Assembly: GCF_013186535.1 (NCBI RefSeq) | Contig: NZ_JABMCZ010000001.1 | Location: 2,232,001-2,296,000 of the forward strand | Reading direction: 5' to 3' | Length of the DNA stretch: 64,000 nt | From: Nocardia terpenica | GTDB taxonomy: Bacteria > Actinomycetota > Actinomycetes > Mycobacteriales > Mycobacteriaceae | In this document: positions 1 to 9,196 of the stretch, piece by piece | How the letters are laid out: the number at the start of each line of letters is the position of its first letter | Position numbering within the stretch: position 1 is the first letter of the stretch | Notes under the pieces: generated by a model | Told to the model about the DNA's origin: nothing | The model's database searches: none | What the model saw: only the letters and a program-made list of their open reading frames with translations | Translations under genes and position numbers: made by a program

Positions 1-483
1 GGCGATGACTTCGCCGATCCCGACGGCATGATGCGGCGCGATCGGACCGCGATCGAGACGCTGGGTCGGGTGCTGCGGGATTCGGGCAAGCCGTTCGTCG
101 GCACCTCGGGCACGCTGGTCATGCCCGCCGGTCGGGAGAGCGCCGAGACCGACGAGCCCGACCCGGCCGGGATCGGCGGTTTCCGGATCGCGGGCGAGCG
201 GGCCTGCCTGGACTTCGCGGCGCAGGGCGTGCGCGCGAGCGTGGTCCGGCTCGCTCCCACCGTCCACGGCCCCGGGGACTACGGCTTCATCGGCGTGCTC
301 GTCGCCACCGCACGAAAGACCGGCAGGTCGGCCTACATCGGCGACGGCGCCAATCGCTGGCCCGCGGTCCATCGGCTCGACGCGGCCACCCTGTTCCACC
401 TGGCCCTGGAGAAGGCTCCCACCCGACGCTGCTCGCCGACCTGGAGCACGGCGATTACTTCACCGCGTCCCATGCCCAGCTGA
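1..483 (+). CDS. NAD-dependent epimerase/SDR-like protein, 5' end outside window
   Basis: The reading frame is open from the first base, so the N-terminus with its Rossmann glycine motif lies upstream of the window. What remains resembles the middle of an extended SDR/NAD-dependent epimerase: a GTSGT-type stretch, conserved residues near VVRLAPTVHGPGD, then GDGANRWPAVHRLDAATLFHLALE, the usual substrate-side segment with the WPAVH..DAA pattern. After LALEKAP the family expects about 80-100 further residues, but the frame ends within about 20 residues that look unlike the family. The gene is therefore probably C-terminally truncated. A different frame over the last 70 bases stays open to a stop at 489-491. 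The substrate cannot be told from this part. Confidence 0.7.
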   Translation, partial: GDDFADPDGMMRRDRTAIETLGRVLRDSGKPFVGTSGTLVMPAGRESAETDEPDPAGIGGFRIAGERACLDFAAQGVRASVVRLAPTVHGPGDYGFIGVLVATARKTGRSAYIGDGANRWPAVHRLDAATLFHLALEKAPTRRCSPTWSTAITSPRPMPS

Positions 484-521
484 TCCACTGATCGAACCCG
501 GATGGACTCGCCGGGCAACTA

Positions 522-980
522 GTGTCGGGGAGCATGGCAGACAGTGCGCTCCCCGACCCCAATACGTCGTTCGGCGAACGGGTTTGGCGTCGGTTACGCG
601 AGGAACAGCTCATCTGGCTCACCACGGTCGGCAAGGACGGGACCCCGCAACCGAACCCGGTCGGGTTCGTCTTCCAGGACGACCATTCGATCCTGGTCTA
701 CAGCGCGCTCGGGGCGCGCCGACTCGACCACATCGCCGAGCGGCCCCGCGTCGCCCTGCATTTCGACGCGCGGTTCGTCCCCGATGGCACCGGGGGCGAC
801 ATCGTGGTCTTCACCGGCACCGCGCGCCGCGCCGACGATATCCCTCAGGCGCACGAGAATCCGGCGTACCTCGCCAAATGTGGTGACGATGCGGCCCGGG
901 TGTTCGGCAGCGTGGCGAAGTTCAGCGAGAGATTCCCGGTGCCGCTGCGGATCGAGATCACGCGGACACGAGGCCATTAG
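522..980 (+). CDS. F420/FMN-binding split-barrel protein (PPOX-like)
   Basis: This 152-residue protein has the layout of the pyridoxamine 5'-phosphate oxidase-like split barrel found in many actinobacterial F420-dependent reductases. It opens with LREEQLIWLTTVGKDGTPQPNPV, the strand pair that lines the flavin pocket, followed by a second strand block ending RRLDHIAERPRVALHF. The length fits the TIGR03667/Rv3369 type of family. The start could be GTG 522 or ATG 534; both are in frame and neither has a convincing Shine-Dalgarno sequence. It stands alone between the SDR relic and the GT87 gene. Cofactor (F420 versus FMN) and substrate are inference from the family and are not shown by the sequence. 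Confidence 0.75.
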   Translation: MSGSMADSALPDPNTSFGERVWRRLREEQLIWLTTVGKDGTPQPNPVGFVFQDDHSILVYSALGARRLDHIAERPRVALHFDARFVPDGTGGDIVVFTGTARRADDIPQAHENPAYLAKCGDDAARVFGSVAKFSERFPVPLRIEITRTRGH

Positions 981-1004
981 GGCGATGGCCTAGGCTGCGC
1001 CCCT

Positions 1005-2198
1005 GTGCGTGGGCTGTCGTCGGTGTCGAGGTTGTGGTTGGTGTGGGCGGTAACTCGGGTGCTGATGGTGGTGTTCACCGGGGTGACGGCACTGCCGCAC
1101 AGCATGTGGGATGCTTCGGCCGCGGACCTGACGCTGTATCGGGGCTGGGCCGACCTGATGGTGCATCAGCACTCGTTCCCGCTGCACGACGAACAGTGGC
1201 AATATCCGCCCGCCGCAGGCGCTTTGCTGGTGGTGCCCTGGCTGCTCGGTGGCGGACACGCCTACAGCTGGTTCTTCTTCGCCCTGGTCGCCGCCGCGGA
1301 CGCGACCGTTGCGAGCCTGCTGATCCGGGCCGCACGCCGCGACGGCGGCGTGGCGGCCCGCACCGGGCCGTGGATATGGACGGTGGGTGTGGCGCTGCTG
1401 GGCCGGGTCTGCTACGGCCGATTCGACGCCATCGTGGCGGCGACCGCCGTACTGGCCCTGCTGTGGACGGCGCGTCGCCCGATGGCGGCCGGTGCGGCCG
1501 CGGCGGCGGGCGTGCTGCTGAAGCTCTGGCCGATCGTGATCCTGCTGGGTTTGCGCCGTCCCGCGCTGCGCCGGGTGAGCCTGGCGGCGGCCGTCGTCGG
1601 AGCGGCCGCGACCGCGGCGCTGACGGCATGGGGCCCCGGCGCATGGTCCTTCCTCCGCTTCCAATCCGAGCGCGGGCTGCAAATCGAATCCACGGCCGCC
1701 ACACCACTATTGGTAGCCCGGCTGACGCACGGCGGCTGGAACATCGCCCACCGCTACGGAGCCGAGGAACTGATAGGCCCGGGCGTATTCACCGTGGCCC
1801 GCGGCTGCCTGGCGGCCACCCTCCTCGGCGGTGTGATCCTCTTGCTCGCCTGGTGGCGAATGCGCCCTCCCGCAGCCGATTTGGCCCTCGCCGCCGTCCT
1901 ACTGGCCCTGACAACCAGCAGAGTCCTCAGCCCCCAGTACGTGGTATGGGCCGTGGCGGTAGCCGCGGTCTGCGCCCTGAACCCCCACACCACCCAACGC
2001 CCAATCCTAGGGCTGATCCTGACAACAGCCCTTCTGACCCAAGTCGAATTCCCCTTCGTCTACGACCGCGTCGCCACCGGAAGTTGGCCGGGCGTAATAG
2101 TCCTGGCACTACGCAACGGCCTCCTGCTGTACGCCACGGTGTGGTCCGTCATCCGCCTATGGCGGGGAGAGAAAGTGTTCAGGTGGCAGTCAGCCTGA
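1005..2198 (+). CDS. GT87-like polyprenol-phosphate mannosyltransferase (DUF2029)
   Basis: A 397-residue integral membrane protein with roughly nine to ten hydrophobic helices spread along its length and a GTG start. An acidic/aromatic luminal loop after the first helix contains YRGWADLM and QYPPAAG, as in DUF2029/GT87 mannosyltransferases of actinobacteria, which add sugars from polyprenyl-phosphate donors to phosphatidylinositol mannosides and related glycolipids. It also has conserved GRFDAIVA and LKLWPIV segments on the cytoplasmic side of the family. It starts 24 bases after the split-barrel gene and could be transcribed with it. The acceptor is unknown. Family assignment is good; the mannosyl specificity is inference. 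Confidence 0.75.
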   Translation: MRGLSSVSRLWLVWAVTRVLMVVFTGVTALPHSMWDASAADLTLYRGWADLMVHQHSFPLHDEQWQYPPAAGALLVVPWLLGGGHAYSWFFFALVAAADATVASLLIRAARRDGGVAARTGPWIWTVGVALLGRVCYGRFDAIVAATAVLALLWTARRPMAAGAAAAAGVLLKLWPIVILLGLRRPALRRVSLAAAVVGAAATAALTAWGPGAWSFLRFQSERGLQIESTAATPLLVARLTHGGWNIAHRYGAEELIGPGVFTVARGCLAATLLGGVILLLAWWRMRPPAADLALAAVLLALTTSRVLSPQYVVWAVAVAAVCALNPHTTQRPILGLILTTALLTQVEFPFVYDRVATGSWPGVIVLALRNGLLLYATVWSVIRLWRGEKVFRWQSA

Positions 2199-2210
2199 CA
2201 GTGAAGATGG

Positions 2211-2945
2211 TTGGGTCGCGCGAGCGACGGAAACGCGGTCCTCGGCGGAGTGGATACTCACGCCGACACAGGCGGTTACCACGCTCTGCTGCGATGGCTG
2301 GAGTCGTTCGGGACCGTGACACACGTCGGGGTGGAAGGCACGGGTTGCTATGGCGCCGGACTCACCCGCTATCTGCGATCACGTTCGGTTTCGGTGGTAG
2401 AGGTCAACCGTCCCGATCATCCCGCTCAGGCCACGAAACTCGCGCTGCGCAACATCGGCCGCCGCATCCCCGCACTCACCGACGAGATCGACGCCGTGAC
2501 AAAGCAATCGACCGCATTGCTGGAAGCGGTCGCATCCGCGACGATGGCGTTGTTCGGCGTGTCCACCGACCGCGCGGGCCAGCTGTTGGTCACCGCGGGC
2601 GGCAACCCCGACCGGCTGCGCTCGGAATCCGCGTTCGCCGCTCTGTGCGCCGCGAACCCGATCCCGGCCAGCAGCGGCAAAACCCGCCGTCACCGGTTGA
2701 ATCCCTTCGGCGACCGTGACGCCAACGCCGCCCTGCCTATGATCGCGGTCGTCCGCATGCGCCACGACCCGGCGACCCGCGCCTACGTCGCCAGACGCAC
2801 CACCGACGGCTTGTCCAAACGCGAAATCATCCGCTGCCTCGAGCGCTCCATCGCCCGCCAAGCCTACCGAGCCATCATGACCGATCTAGCCCATCCGCAG
2901 ACCCAACCGGACAACCATCAGCAAACTGCAAGACGCACGCGATAG
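2211..2945 (+). pseudogene. IS110-family transposase remnant with internal deletions
   Basis: The 244 residues carry recognisable IS110 blocks in the right order: GGVDTHAD from the DEDD N-terminal domain, VGVEGTGCYGAGL, then the C-terminal block with NPIPASSGK, RHRLN..GDR.AN and TDGLSKREIIRCLERS. Two stretches present in full IS110 transposases are missing: about 20 residues after DTHAD, and about 100-120 residues between VVEVNRPDH and the segment ending ALTDEID. Full-length relatives are near 400 residues. The reading frame is kept across both gaps, but the lost part includes catalytic-domain residues, so the protein should be inactive. No clear element ends were seen. Confidence 0.8.
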
Positions 2946-2981
2946 GCGGCAATTGAGGATGTTTCGGGTGCGCCGCAGTGA

Positions 2982-3584
2982 TCAGTGATCTCCGGAGAAG
3001 ATCTCTTTCACCTCTCGCAGCGCGTAGAACACGAGCACGTATCCGGCTACCGGGTCGGCCCACCACCAGCCGAGCAGGCTGTTGAGTAGCAGGCCGATCA
3101 ACACGGCGGCGGCGAGCAGGCCGTCTATCAGGGTCACGCGTCCTTCGGTGGTCAGCACCGGGTTGTCGAGTGCCGCACCGGTACGGGCTTTGCCCACCGA
3201 CAGTGCGAACATCACCGCCGCTGTTACCGCGGTCCACCCGATGCCCAGCGGGGAATGCGCGGGATGAAATGCGGTGGCCAGCACGACGGTCGACTGGGTC
3301 AGCAGATAGACCGCCAGCGCGGCGAACCCGGCACCGATCAGCCGCAGCGCGAGTCGTTGCCGTGTTTCCCCGGTGCCGGAGAGTTCCCAGATCACCACGG
3401 TCGAGGCACCGATCTCGATCAACGAGTCCAGCCCGAACCCCGCCAACGCGACCGATCTCGCCGAAATCGCAGCGACCGCGAGGATCACGATGCCGAGCAC
3501 GTTCCACGCGAGGGTGGCGTATTCGAGCGCGAAGCCCCGGCGCAGCAGGTCGGCACGGGTGAGGGCATCTCTCTCGGTCACCAC
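2982..3584 (-). CDS. Cation diffusion facilitator-like efflux protein
   Basis: The 200-residue protein is nearly all membrane helices (about five to six), starting with a short cytoplasmic tail and LRRGFALEYATLAWNV. It shows the CDF-type acidic pattern GFGLDSLIE in the second helix and TLIDGLLAA in the fifth, the positions where metal-binding aspartates lie in cation efflux proteins. The cytoplasmic C-terminal domain of classical CDF transporters is absent; it stops shortly after the last helix, as in the short actinobacterial cation transporter group. It probably moves a divalent metal or acts as an accessory membrane subunit. The metal cannot be read from the sequence. Confidence 0.7.
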   Translation of the reverse strand: MVTERDALTRADLLRRGFALEYATLAWNVLGIVILAVAAISARSVALAGFGLDSLIEIGASTVVIWELSGTGETRQRLALRLIGAGFAALAVYLLTQSTVVLATAFHPAHSPLGIGWTAVTAAVMFALSVGKARTGAALDNPVLTTEGRVTLIDGLLAAAVLIGLLLNSLLGWWWADPVAGYVLVFYALREVKEIFSGDH

Positions 3585-4284
3585 GGCAGTCTCACACAGC
3601 CACTCGGCACAATCGGGCGTTCGGCCGAGCGGTCCGGATGCCGTGTCGGCAAACCGATCCGGACCACCTCGGATCGAGTGCCCAAACGCTCGATATGCGG
3701 CATACCGTGCGTTCGGTGGGAACTTGACAGTGGCCGCCGAGCGGCTTGGTCGGTCTCGGTCGTGAGGTTGCTCCCGTTGCGAACCAATCCTCGGATGGTT
3801 TCTGTTGCGAATGGCTTTGGGGAACTGATCGGTCGATCACCCTGACGTGTCCGATGTAAGCCGACTGAAAGCCGAGTGGATGAAGTCGGTCGGACCTGCG
3901 TCGACGTCCACCAGTGACGAAGCCGGGGGCGCGGCCTGCTGGCAAGACCGGATATTCAGCTCCGATGTGCCCCGAATGAACAGGAACGCACGCTCATCGG
4001 CAATACCGGACGTTGAAAGTCCCTGTTGGCCAACCTATCTGAACAGTTGACCAATGCGCGCGCAGCGGCATATGCGCGCACCAGCGCCGACTGAAGTCAG
4101 CGTGGCTGGGTGCTGGAACGGCTCAGCCACGCTACGAACCTTGCTATTTCGGCTCGAGGTGGCCGTGTCAGCGGCGTATCAGCTCGGTATCTGTCCGGTG
4201 TCAGAGCGACAGGCGATTGTCGCTGCGGTGATCAGTACATCGAAACGCGAAACAACCAGGGCTACCAGAAGCAACAGCGGCCGG
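3585..4284. other. 700-bp intergenic stretch without a convincing gene
   Basis: No open frame here shows protein-like composition or a ribosome-binding site; the longest (67 codons at 3847-4050) looks random. The one clear structure is an inverted repeat at 4099-4108 and 4124-4133 (AGCGTGGCTG and its complement, 15-base loop). The base composition is lower in GC than the neighbouring genes, which suits a decayed region between the cation transporter and the serine hydrolase. Confidence 0.5.
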
Positions 4285-5475
4285 ATGCCGCGGGTCTTGC
4301 GGCGGACGGCGGTCACGGCGCTGGCGATCATGCTGCTGACCGGGGTCGCCGTCGGGGACAGCGCGGCGGCGCCGAATGCCCCCGCTGGTCAGGATCGCCC
4401 GGAACTTCAGAAGGCCCTCCAGGAGATCGTGGATGCCGGTATCACCGGAGTGCAGCTGCGCGTGCACGATCAGCGCGGCGAATGGGTCGGCAGCGCTGGA
4501 GTGCGCAAGCTGGGCGAGGCCGAGAAACCGGCAACGGACGGGCACTTCCGGATCGGCAGCGCCACCAAGACCTTCTACTCGACCGTGGTGCTGCAACTGG
4601 TGGGTGAGGGCAAGATCGGGCTGGACGCCCCGGCAGCCGACTACCTTCCCGATTTCGGGCTGGACCGGCGGATCACGGTGCGGATGTTGTTGCAGCACAC
4701 CAGCGGGGTGCGCGACCACACCGGTGAGTACTTCCCCGACGGGAGGTACGAGCAGGGGATTCCCTGGCAGGGCAAACCGTGGGTGGACAACCGATTCCAC
4801 ACCTACCCGCCGGAGGAGCTGGCGCGGATGAGTTTGTCCAAGCCGCTGAAGTTCGAGCCGGGCACGGACTGGAGCTATTCCAACACCAACTACGTGCTGG
4901 CCAAGTTGATGATCGAGAAGGTCACCGGCAGTTCGTTCGCCGAGCAGCTACAGCGGCGGATCCTGGGGCCGCTCGGACTGCGGCAAACTGTGGCGCCGGG
5001 CACCTCTGCGGAGATCGCCGAGCCGCACGCGCACGGCTACTACAAGTACGAAGACGGCGGGCAGTGGAAGACGGTCGATGTCACCCGCCAGAACCCGTCC
5101 TGGGTCTCCGCCGGCGGTGACATGATCTCGACCACCGAGGATCTCCACACGTTCTTTTCCGCGCTCGTGGGCGGGAAACTCCTGCTGGCCCCGCTGCTGG
5201 CCGAGATGACCAAGGCGCACCCGACGCCCGACCCGAAGATGAGTTACGGTCTCGGGCTCGAGGTGCGAGACATCGGCTGCGGTACCGTCTTCTCCTCCGA
5301 TGGCGGCGTCCAGGGTTATGGGACGCTGGTGCGCAGCACGCCCGACGGCGGTAAGACCATGGAGGCCTCGCTGACCTACGTGGACGCTGACCAACAGCAC
5401 GCGCCGGTGCAAGCGCAGGGGAAAGCGCAGCAGAAGCTCAACGAGGTGTTCTGCGGCGGGCAGACCGCGAGCTGA
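4285..5475 (+). CDS. Secreted serine hydrolase, DD-carboxypeptidase/beta-lactamase family
   Basis: The protein (396 residues from ATG 4285) begins with a signal peptide: Arg-rich start, hydrophobic run TALAIMLLTGVAVG and an AAA cleavage region. The penicillin-binding fold motifs are all present: SATK (SxxK nucleophile motif, near residue 95), YSNTN (YxN), and a DGG triad before GYG in place of KTG/HxG, as in the Streptomyces R61-type D-alanyl-D-alanine carboxypeptidases. It most likely acts outside the membrane on peptidoglycan peptides or a small ester or amide. ATG 4285 was chosen because it starts the signal peptide; GTG 4228 in frame is an alternative. A strong hairpin follows the stop. 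Confidence 0.85.
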   Translation: MPRVLRRTAVTALAIMLLTGVAVGDSAAAPNAPAGQDRPELQKALQEIVDAGITGVQLRVHDQRGEWVGSAGVRKLGEAEKPATDGHFRIGSATKTFYSTVVLQLVGEGKIGLDAPAADYLPDFGLDRRITVRMLLQHTSGVRDHTGEYFPDGRYEQGIPWQGKPWVDNRFHTYPPEELARMSLSKPLKFEPGTDWSYSNTNYVLAKLMIEKVTGSSFAEQLQRRILGPLGLRQTVAPGTSAEIAEPHAHGYYKYEDGGQWKTVDVTRQNPSWVSAGGDMISTTEDLHTFFSALVGGKLLLAPLLAEMTKAHPTPDPKMSYGLGLEVRDIGCGTVFSSDGGVQGYGTLVRSTPDGGKTMEASLTYVDADQQHAPVQAQGKAQQKLNEVFCGGQTAS

Positions 5476-5497
5476 CCGTCGGATAACATGCGAATCT

Positions 5498-5530
5498 GGC
5501 CACGCCGAGCTTACCGAGTTCGGCGTGGCC
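5498..5530 (+). terminator. Hairpin terminator after the serine hydrolase gene
   Basis: GGCCACGCCGA at 5498-5508 pairs perfectly with TCGGCGTGGCC at 5520-5530 around an 11-base loop. It lies 22 bases after the stop codon. There is no U-tract, which is common for actinobacterial terminators. Confidence 0.75.
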
Positions 5531-5766
5531 CCAGCACCACCAACGCACACACCACGACTGCACACAGCCCACAACCCTGCCAGCGCACCGGGATTCTGCT
5601 GCGCCGCCCGCCGAACCGCAGTGACACACGGAAATCGGCATGTGCGGACGTTCGACCGTCTCAGGTCTACAGACCATCATTTGACACGCATTGTCACCGT
5701 TGACATCTCGACCAGGGCCGTGCACGGATCAAGACGACAACGGTCACCATTGCCGTTCGCTGAGAG

Positions 5767-6558
5767 CTACTTCTCCGCGATGACGAGATCGATGCCGCCG
5801 TCTCGGATGGCGGCGATGTGATCCCGATGGGTTGCCGCGTCGACGATGACGGTGTCGAAGTCCGACAGCGGTGTCATGGCGTGCAGCGCGCGGTGCTCGA
5901 ATTTGGTGTGGTCGGCGTAGAGGACGCGGCGCTTCGCGGCGGCGAACATGGCGCGCTTCACCAGAACCGTTTCGTGGTGCTGATGGAAGCAGATGCCGTC
6001 GGTGATCGCGGGGGTCGACATGAAGAACACGTCCGCGCGCAGGTTCGCGAGGACCTCGGTGGTCACCGCGCCCATGTAGGCGTCACACCATTGGTAGTGC
6101 TGGCCTCCGGTGGAGATGAGCGCGACGCCGTCCCGGTCGGCGAGGGTGTTGAGAACGCGCTGCGAATTGGTGATCACCGTGAGCGGGCGATGCTGTGGAA
6201 GAAGTTCGGCGAGTGCGAGTCCGGTGGTGGAATCGTCGAGAATGACGGACTGGCCGGGCTCGATCAGCCGCAGCGCGGCGTGCGCCAGCGCGGACTTCTC
6301 CGCGCGCTGCTGCCGCGCGCGGTATTCGATGCTGGCCTCGATGAGGCTGCTCGCCACCGCCGTGACCGTCCCGCGCGATTTCCGCAGAATGCCTTGGGAG
6401 GCAAGGCTGTCCAGGTCGCGGTGCACGGTCATGGTGCTGACGCCGAAACGCTCGGCGATCTCCTCGATGCGCACCGACCCGGCATGCAGCACGAGCTCGG
6501 TAATGGCGTCGTGGCGCTGCCGTTGGTTCGGCGTGTCCGTGCGGCGCGCACTCGTCAT
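5767..6558 (-). CDS. DeoR/GlpR-family regulator of the tetrulose locus
   Basis: A 263-residue repressor-type protein. Residues 15-70 form the DeoR winged helix-turn-helix (RIEEIAERFGVSTMTVHRDLDSL). The rest is the sugar-phosphate-binding DeoRC domain, with ILDDSTTGLALAELL, VITNSQRVLN and YADHTKFEHRA. Its ATG overlaps the stop of the triosephosphate isomerase-like gene by four bases (ATGA), so it is the last gene of the kinase-isomerase operon. Family members usually bind a phosphorylated pathway intermediate and release the DNA. A candidate operator is the inverted repeat at 9137-9150, between the two divergent arms of the locus. Confidence 0.88.
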   Translation of the reverse strand: MTSARRTDTPNQRQRHDAITELVLHAGSVRIEEIAERFGVSTMTVHRDLDSLASQGILRKSRGTVTAVASSLIEASIEYRARQQRAEKSALAHAALRLIEPGQSVILDDSTTGLALAELLPQHRPLTVITNSQRVLNTLADRDGVALISTGGQHYQWCDAYMGAVTTEVLANLRADVFFMSTPAITDGICFHQHHETVLVKRAMFAAAKRRVLYADHTKFEHRALHAMTPLSDFDTVIVDAATHRDHIAAIRDGGIDLVIAEK

Positions 6559-7346
6559 CGGTCGATTCCTTTCTTCGACTGAATTACCCTACGCCCGGTG
6601 ACGATCTCGGTGAGCGCGGAGCGCAGCGCGCCGGTGTCGTGGACGAAGCGCCCGAACAGCGGGCCGTCGACCGCGGACGCGAGAGCCGGATACAGCCCCG
6701 GCCCTGCGCTGCCGCCGTAGAGGATTCGGACGGCGCCGCCACGCTCGGGCAGAGCGTGGCGAATCCCTGCTGCCACAGCTGTAATATATTCGGCCGCAGC
6801 GGGTTCGGGTGCACCGATGGCCCAGACGGGTTCGTAGGCGAAGACGAGATCGGCATGGTCGGGCACGGCGTCGATGACGGGCACGATCTGCCGCAGACAG
6901 GCCGATACCGCGGCATTGATACCGTCGCGACCGCGCTCGCCGATGCACACGACCGGCGTGATCGCATGACGCACCAGCGCGGCGGCCTTGGCGGCCGTGA
7001 CCGCGTCGTCCTCGCCGAACAGACGCCGCCGTTCAGCATGCCCGACCATGGTGAAGGCGCAACCGAGTTCACGCAGATCGGCGGGCGAGGTCTCCCCGGT
7101 GTAGGGACCGCGGTCGTGGTCGGACACATTCTGGGCACCGTACTCGATCCCACTGCCGCGCAATATATTCCGGGCATCGGCCACGGCAGGTGTCGACGGG
7201 AGCACGAACAGGTCGATCGCGTCGGCGGCCCGCAGCTCGTCGGCGATCGTCCGCAGGTCTCGCAGCCAGCGCCGGGTCTGTGCGATCCCGAAATACATCT
7301 TCAGGCTCACACCGACGAGCGGACGCACGGGCAATGTGGGTGACAT
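6555..7346 (-). CDS. Triosephosphate isomerase-like tetrulose-phosphate isomerase
   Basis: The 263-residue TIM barrel keeps the catalytic set of triosephosphate isomerase: Lys in SLKMYFG near the N-terminus, His in VGHAERR, Glu in YEPVWAIG, and the phosphate-binding GGSAGPG. The usual Asn before the Lys is Ser (VSLKMY rather than NWKMN), typical of the specialised paralogues that act in erythritol and threitol breakdown (EryH/LerI), which isomerise L-erythrulose 1-phosphate. ATG 7346 was chosen because it lies two bases after the kinase stop; an upstream in-frame start would overlap the kinase gene. Context with a DAK kinase and an RpiB-like isomerase supports the tetrulose role; the exact substrate is inference. 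Confidence 0.8.
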   Translation of the reverse strand: MSPTLPVRPLVGVSLKMYFGIAQTRRWLRDLRTIADELRAADAIDLFVLPSTPAVADARNILRGSGIEYGAQNVSDHDRGPYTGETSPADLRELGCAFTMVGHAERRRLFGEDDAVTAAKAAALVRHAITPVVCIGERGRDGINAAVSACLRQIVPVIDAVPDHADLVFAYEPVWAIGAPEPAAAEYITAVAAGIRHALPERGGAVRILYGGSAGPGLYPALASAVDGPLFGRFVHDTGALRSALTEIVTGRRVIQSKKGIDR

Positions 7347-7348
7347 CG

Positions 7349-9058
7349 TCACTGCGCCAGCGCTTTTCCGACCGCGGTGGCACACAGCGCGAGGGAGACG
7401 GCGCCCGCGTCGGGATGCCCGATGCTGCGCGCGGCGAGGGGGCGGGCGCGGCCGAGCCGGGGCGTGAGCCGGGCCGTGTCCCGGGCGGCCGCGGTGGCCG
7501 CGGCGGCCGCATCCGCCCAGCGCCGTGCGCCGTCCCGGTCGGCGGTATCGGTTTCGAGGCTGCGCACGAGCGGTTCGAGCGCATCGACGAGGGTCTTGTC
7601 GCCGACCACGGCCCCACCGGCGTCGACCACGGCGTTCAGCGCGGCCCGAGCGGCCCGCACCGCCTGCGGCATCGACACCGCGGTGTCATCGCTGAATTCG
7701 TAAGCGGCGGTGCGTAATCCGATACCCCACAGCGCTCCGGAGGTGCCACCGGCCTGCGCGGCCCACGCATCGGCGGCGGCCAGCAGTGTCGTCGACGCCC
7801 CGGCACCGCGATCGACGGCCGCGCGGGCGGCCTCGACGGCGGCGCGCGAACCCCGGACCATGCCCTCGCCGTGGTCGCCGTCACCGGCGAATGTGTCGAT
7901 CTCGGCCAGCTCGGCCTCGGCCTCGGCGAGCGTGTGAGCCAGGTACGACAGCACCTCGGCGATCCGGTCGGCGGCGGCCGCGGAGCATTCGGACGCGGCG
8001 GGCACGGCGATCGTGTCGGTGCGGGTGGCGCGCGGCGCGGCGGTCACGCGGTCGGCGGGGGAGACCGTGCCGCGATGCAGCGCCGGTGAATCGGCCGGGG
8101 CCAGCCACAGTCGCTCCAACTCGTCGTCGAGCCAGCTCACGGTCAGCGAGCAGCCCGCCATGTCGAGGCTTGTCACGAACTCTCCGGCAATGGGTGCGAC
8201 CGGTTCGAGACCCGCCTCGGCCAGCAGTCGCGCCACCCGGCCCCACAGCAGGAACAGTTCCTCGTACTTGGTGGCGCCGAGTCCGTTGAGCAGCGCGGTG
8301 ATTCGAGTGCCGGCACCGGCCGGGGCCTCGGCCAGCACCCGGTCCACCAGCAGGCGGGCCAGGCCGTCGGCGTCGGTCATCGCCCGGGTCGAGATACCGG
8401 GCTCGCCGTGAATACCCAGGCCGACGTCCAGGGACGCGGGCTCGACGGTGAACAGGGGTTCGGACTTGCCGGGCAGGGTGACCCCGGCGAAGGCGACACC
8501 GAGCGATCGGGTGCGGTCGTTCGCCAGGCGCGCCACCCGCACGGCATCATCGAGGTCGTATCCGGCCTCCGCGGCCGCACCGGCGATCTTGTAGACGACC
8601 ACATTGCCCGCGATGCCGCGGCGGGCGGCCCGCTCGTCGGCGGAGGCGCTGGCGATATCGTCGGTGACCGGAAGGATCTGGGCGGCAATGCCTTCCGTGG
8701 CGAGCTGACGCGCGGCCGCGCCGAAGTTGAGCACATCGCCCGCGTAGTTGCCGAAGGCGAGCAGCACGCCGCCGCCGTGCTGCGCGCGCCGCGCCACCTC
8801 GACGATCCTGGCGGTGGACGGCGAGGTGAACACCTCGCCGACCGCGGCGCCGTCGGCGAGACCCGGGCCGACATAACCGGCGAACGCCGGGTAGTGGCCC
8901 GACCCGCCGCCGACCACCAGTGCCACCTTGCCCTCGGGTGTGCGCGTCGATCGGATCACGCCGCCGTCGACCGGGTGGACGAACTCGGCATGCAGGTCGC
9001 AGAACCCGGCCAGCGCCTCGCGGGCGAATGCTGCCGGTCCGCCGTAGATCCGTGTCAT
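7349..9058 (-). CDS. DhaK-DhaL fused ketose kinase (erythrulose kinase-like)
   Basis: A 569-residue ATP-dependent dihydroxyacetone-kinase-family enzyme. The N-terminal DhaK half (about 1-330) has VVGGGSGHYPAFAGYVG and GLGIHGEPG, where the His binds the ketone covalently as a hemiaminal. The C-terminal DhaL half (about 370-569) has AGDGDHGEGM, the Asp cluster that holds Mg-ATP, and GGTSGALWG. ATG 9058 has an AG-rich stretch upstream and matches the family N-terminus (TRIYGGPAAFAREAL). It is the first gene of the minus-strand operon. In mycobacteria homologues with the same partners phosphorylate D- or L-erythrulose; plain dihydroxyacetone is possible too. Confidence 0.85.
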   Translation of the reverse strand: MTRIYGGPAAFAREALAGFCDLHAEFVHPVDGGVIRSTRTPEGKVALVVGGGSGHYPAFAGYVGPGLADGAAVGEVFTSPSTARIVEVARRAQHGGGVLLAFGNYAGDVLNFGAAARQLATEGIAAQILPVTDDIASASADERAARRGIAGNVVVYKIAGAAAEAGYDLDDAVRVARLANDRTRSLGVAFAGVTLPGKSEPLFTVEPASLDVGLGIHGEPGISTRAMTDADGLARLLVDRVLAEAPAGAGTRITALLNGLGATKYEELFLLWGRVARLLAEAGLEPVAPIAGEFVTSLDMAGCSLTVSWLDDELERLWLAPADSPALHRGTVSPADRVTAAPRATRTDTIAVPAASECSAAAADRIAEVLSYLAHTLAEAEAELAEIDTFAGDGDHGEGMVRGSRAAVEAARAAVDRGAGASTTLLAAADAWAAQAGGTSGALWGIGLRTAAYEFSDDTAVSMPQAVRAARAALNAVVDAGGAVVGDKTLVDALEPLVRSLETDTADRDGARRWADAAAAATAAARDTARLTPRLGRARPLAARSIGHPDAGAVSLALCATAVGKALAQ

Positions 9059-9136
9059 GTGCCTATCCCTACCGCTCTCCGTGTTGTGCCTCGGCTCACA
9101 AGTTAACACGTTCAATGTGGGAAGTAACCTACTTGA

Positions 9137-9150
9137 CGTTGTTTATAACG
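9137..9150. promoter_or_regulatory. Candidate DeoR operator in the divergent promoter region
   Basis: An inverted repeat CGTT-GTTTAT-AACG lies in the 138-bp gap between the divergent kinase and RpiB-like genes, just after TTGACG that could serve as a -35 element for the plus strand. GTTAAC and GTTC/GAAC half-site-like words occur elsewhere in the gap. Assignment to the DeoR protein of this locus is inference. Confidence 0.45.
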
Positions 9151-9196
9151 AACTCCACGATAGATGAAACAGCGTCGGTGGACGGGAGAGGGAGAG

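Noticed and set aside
3847..4050. 67-codon frame as a small gene
   Set aside because: No ribosome-binding site, random-looking composition, and no recognisable similarity; kept as intergenic.
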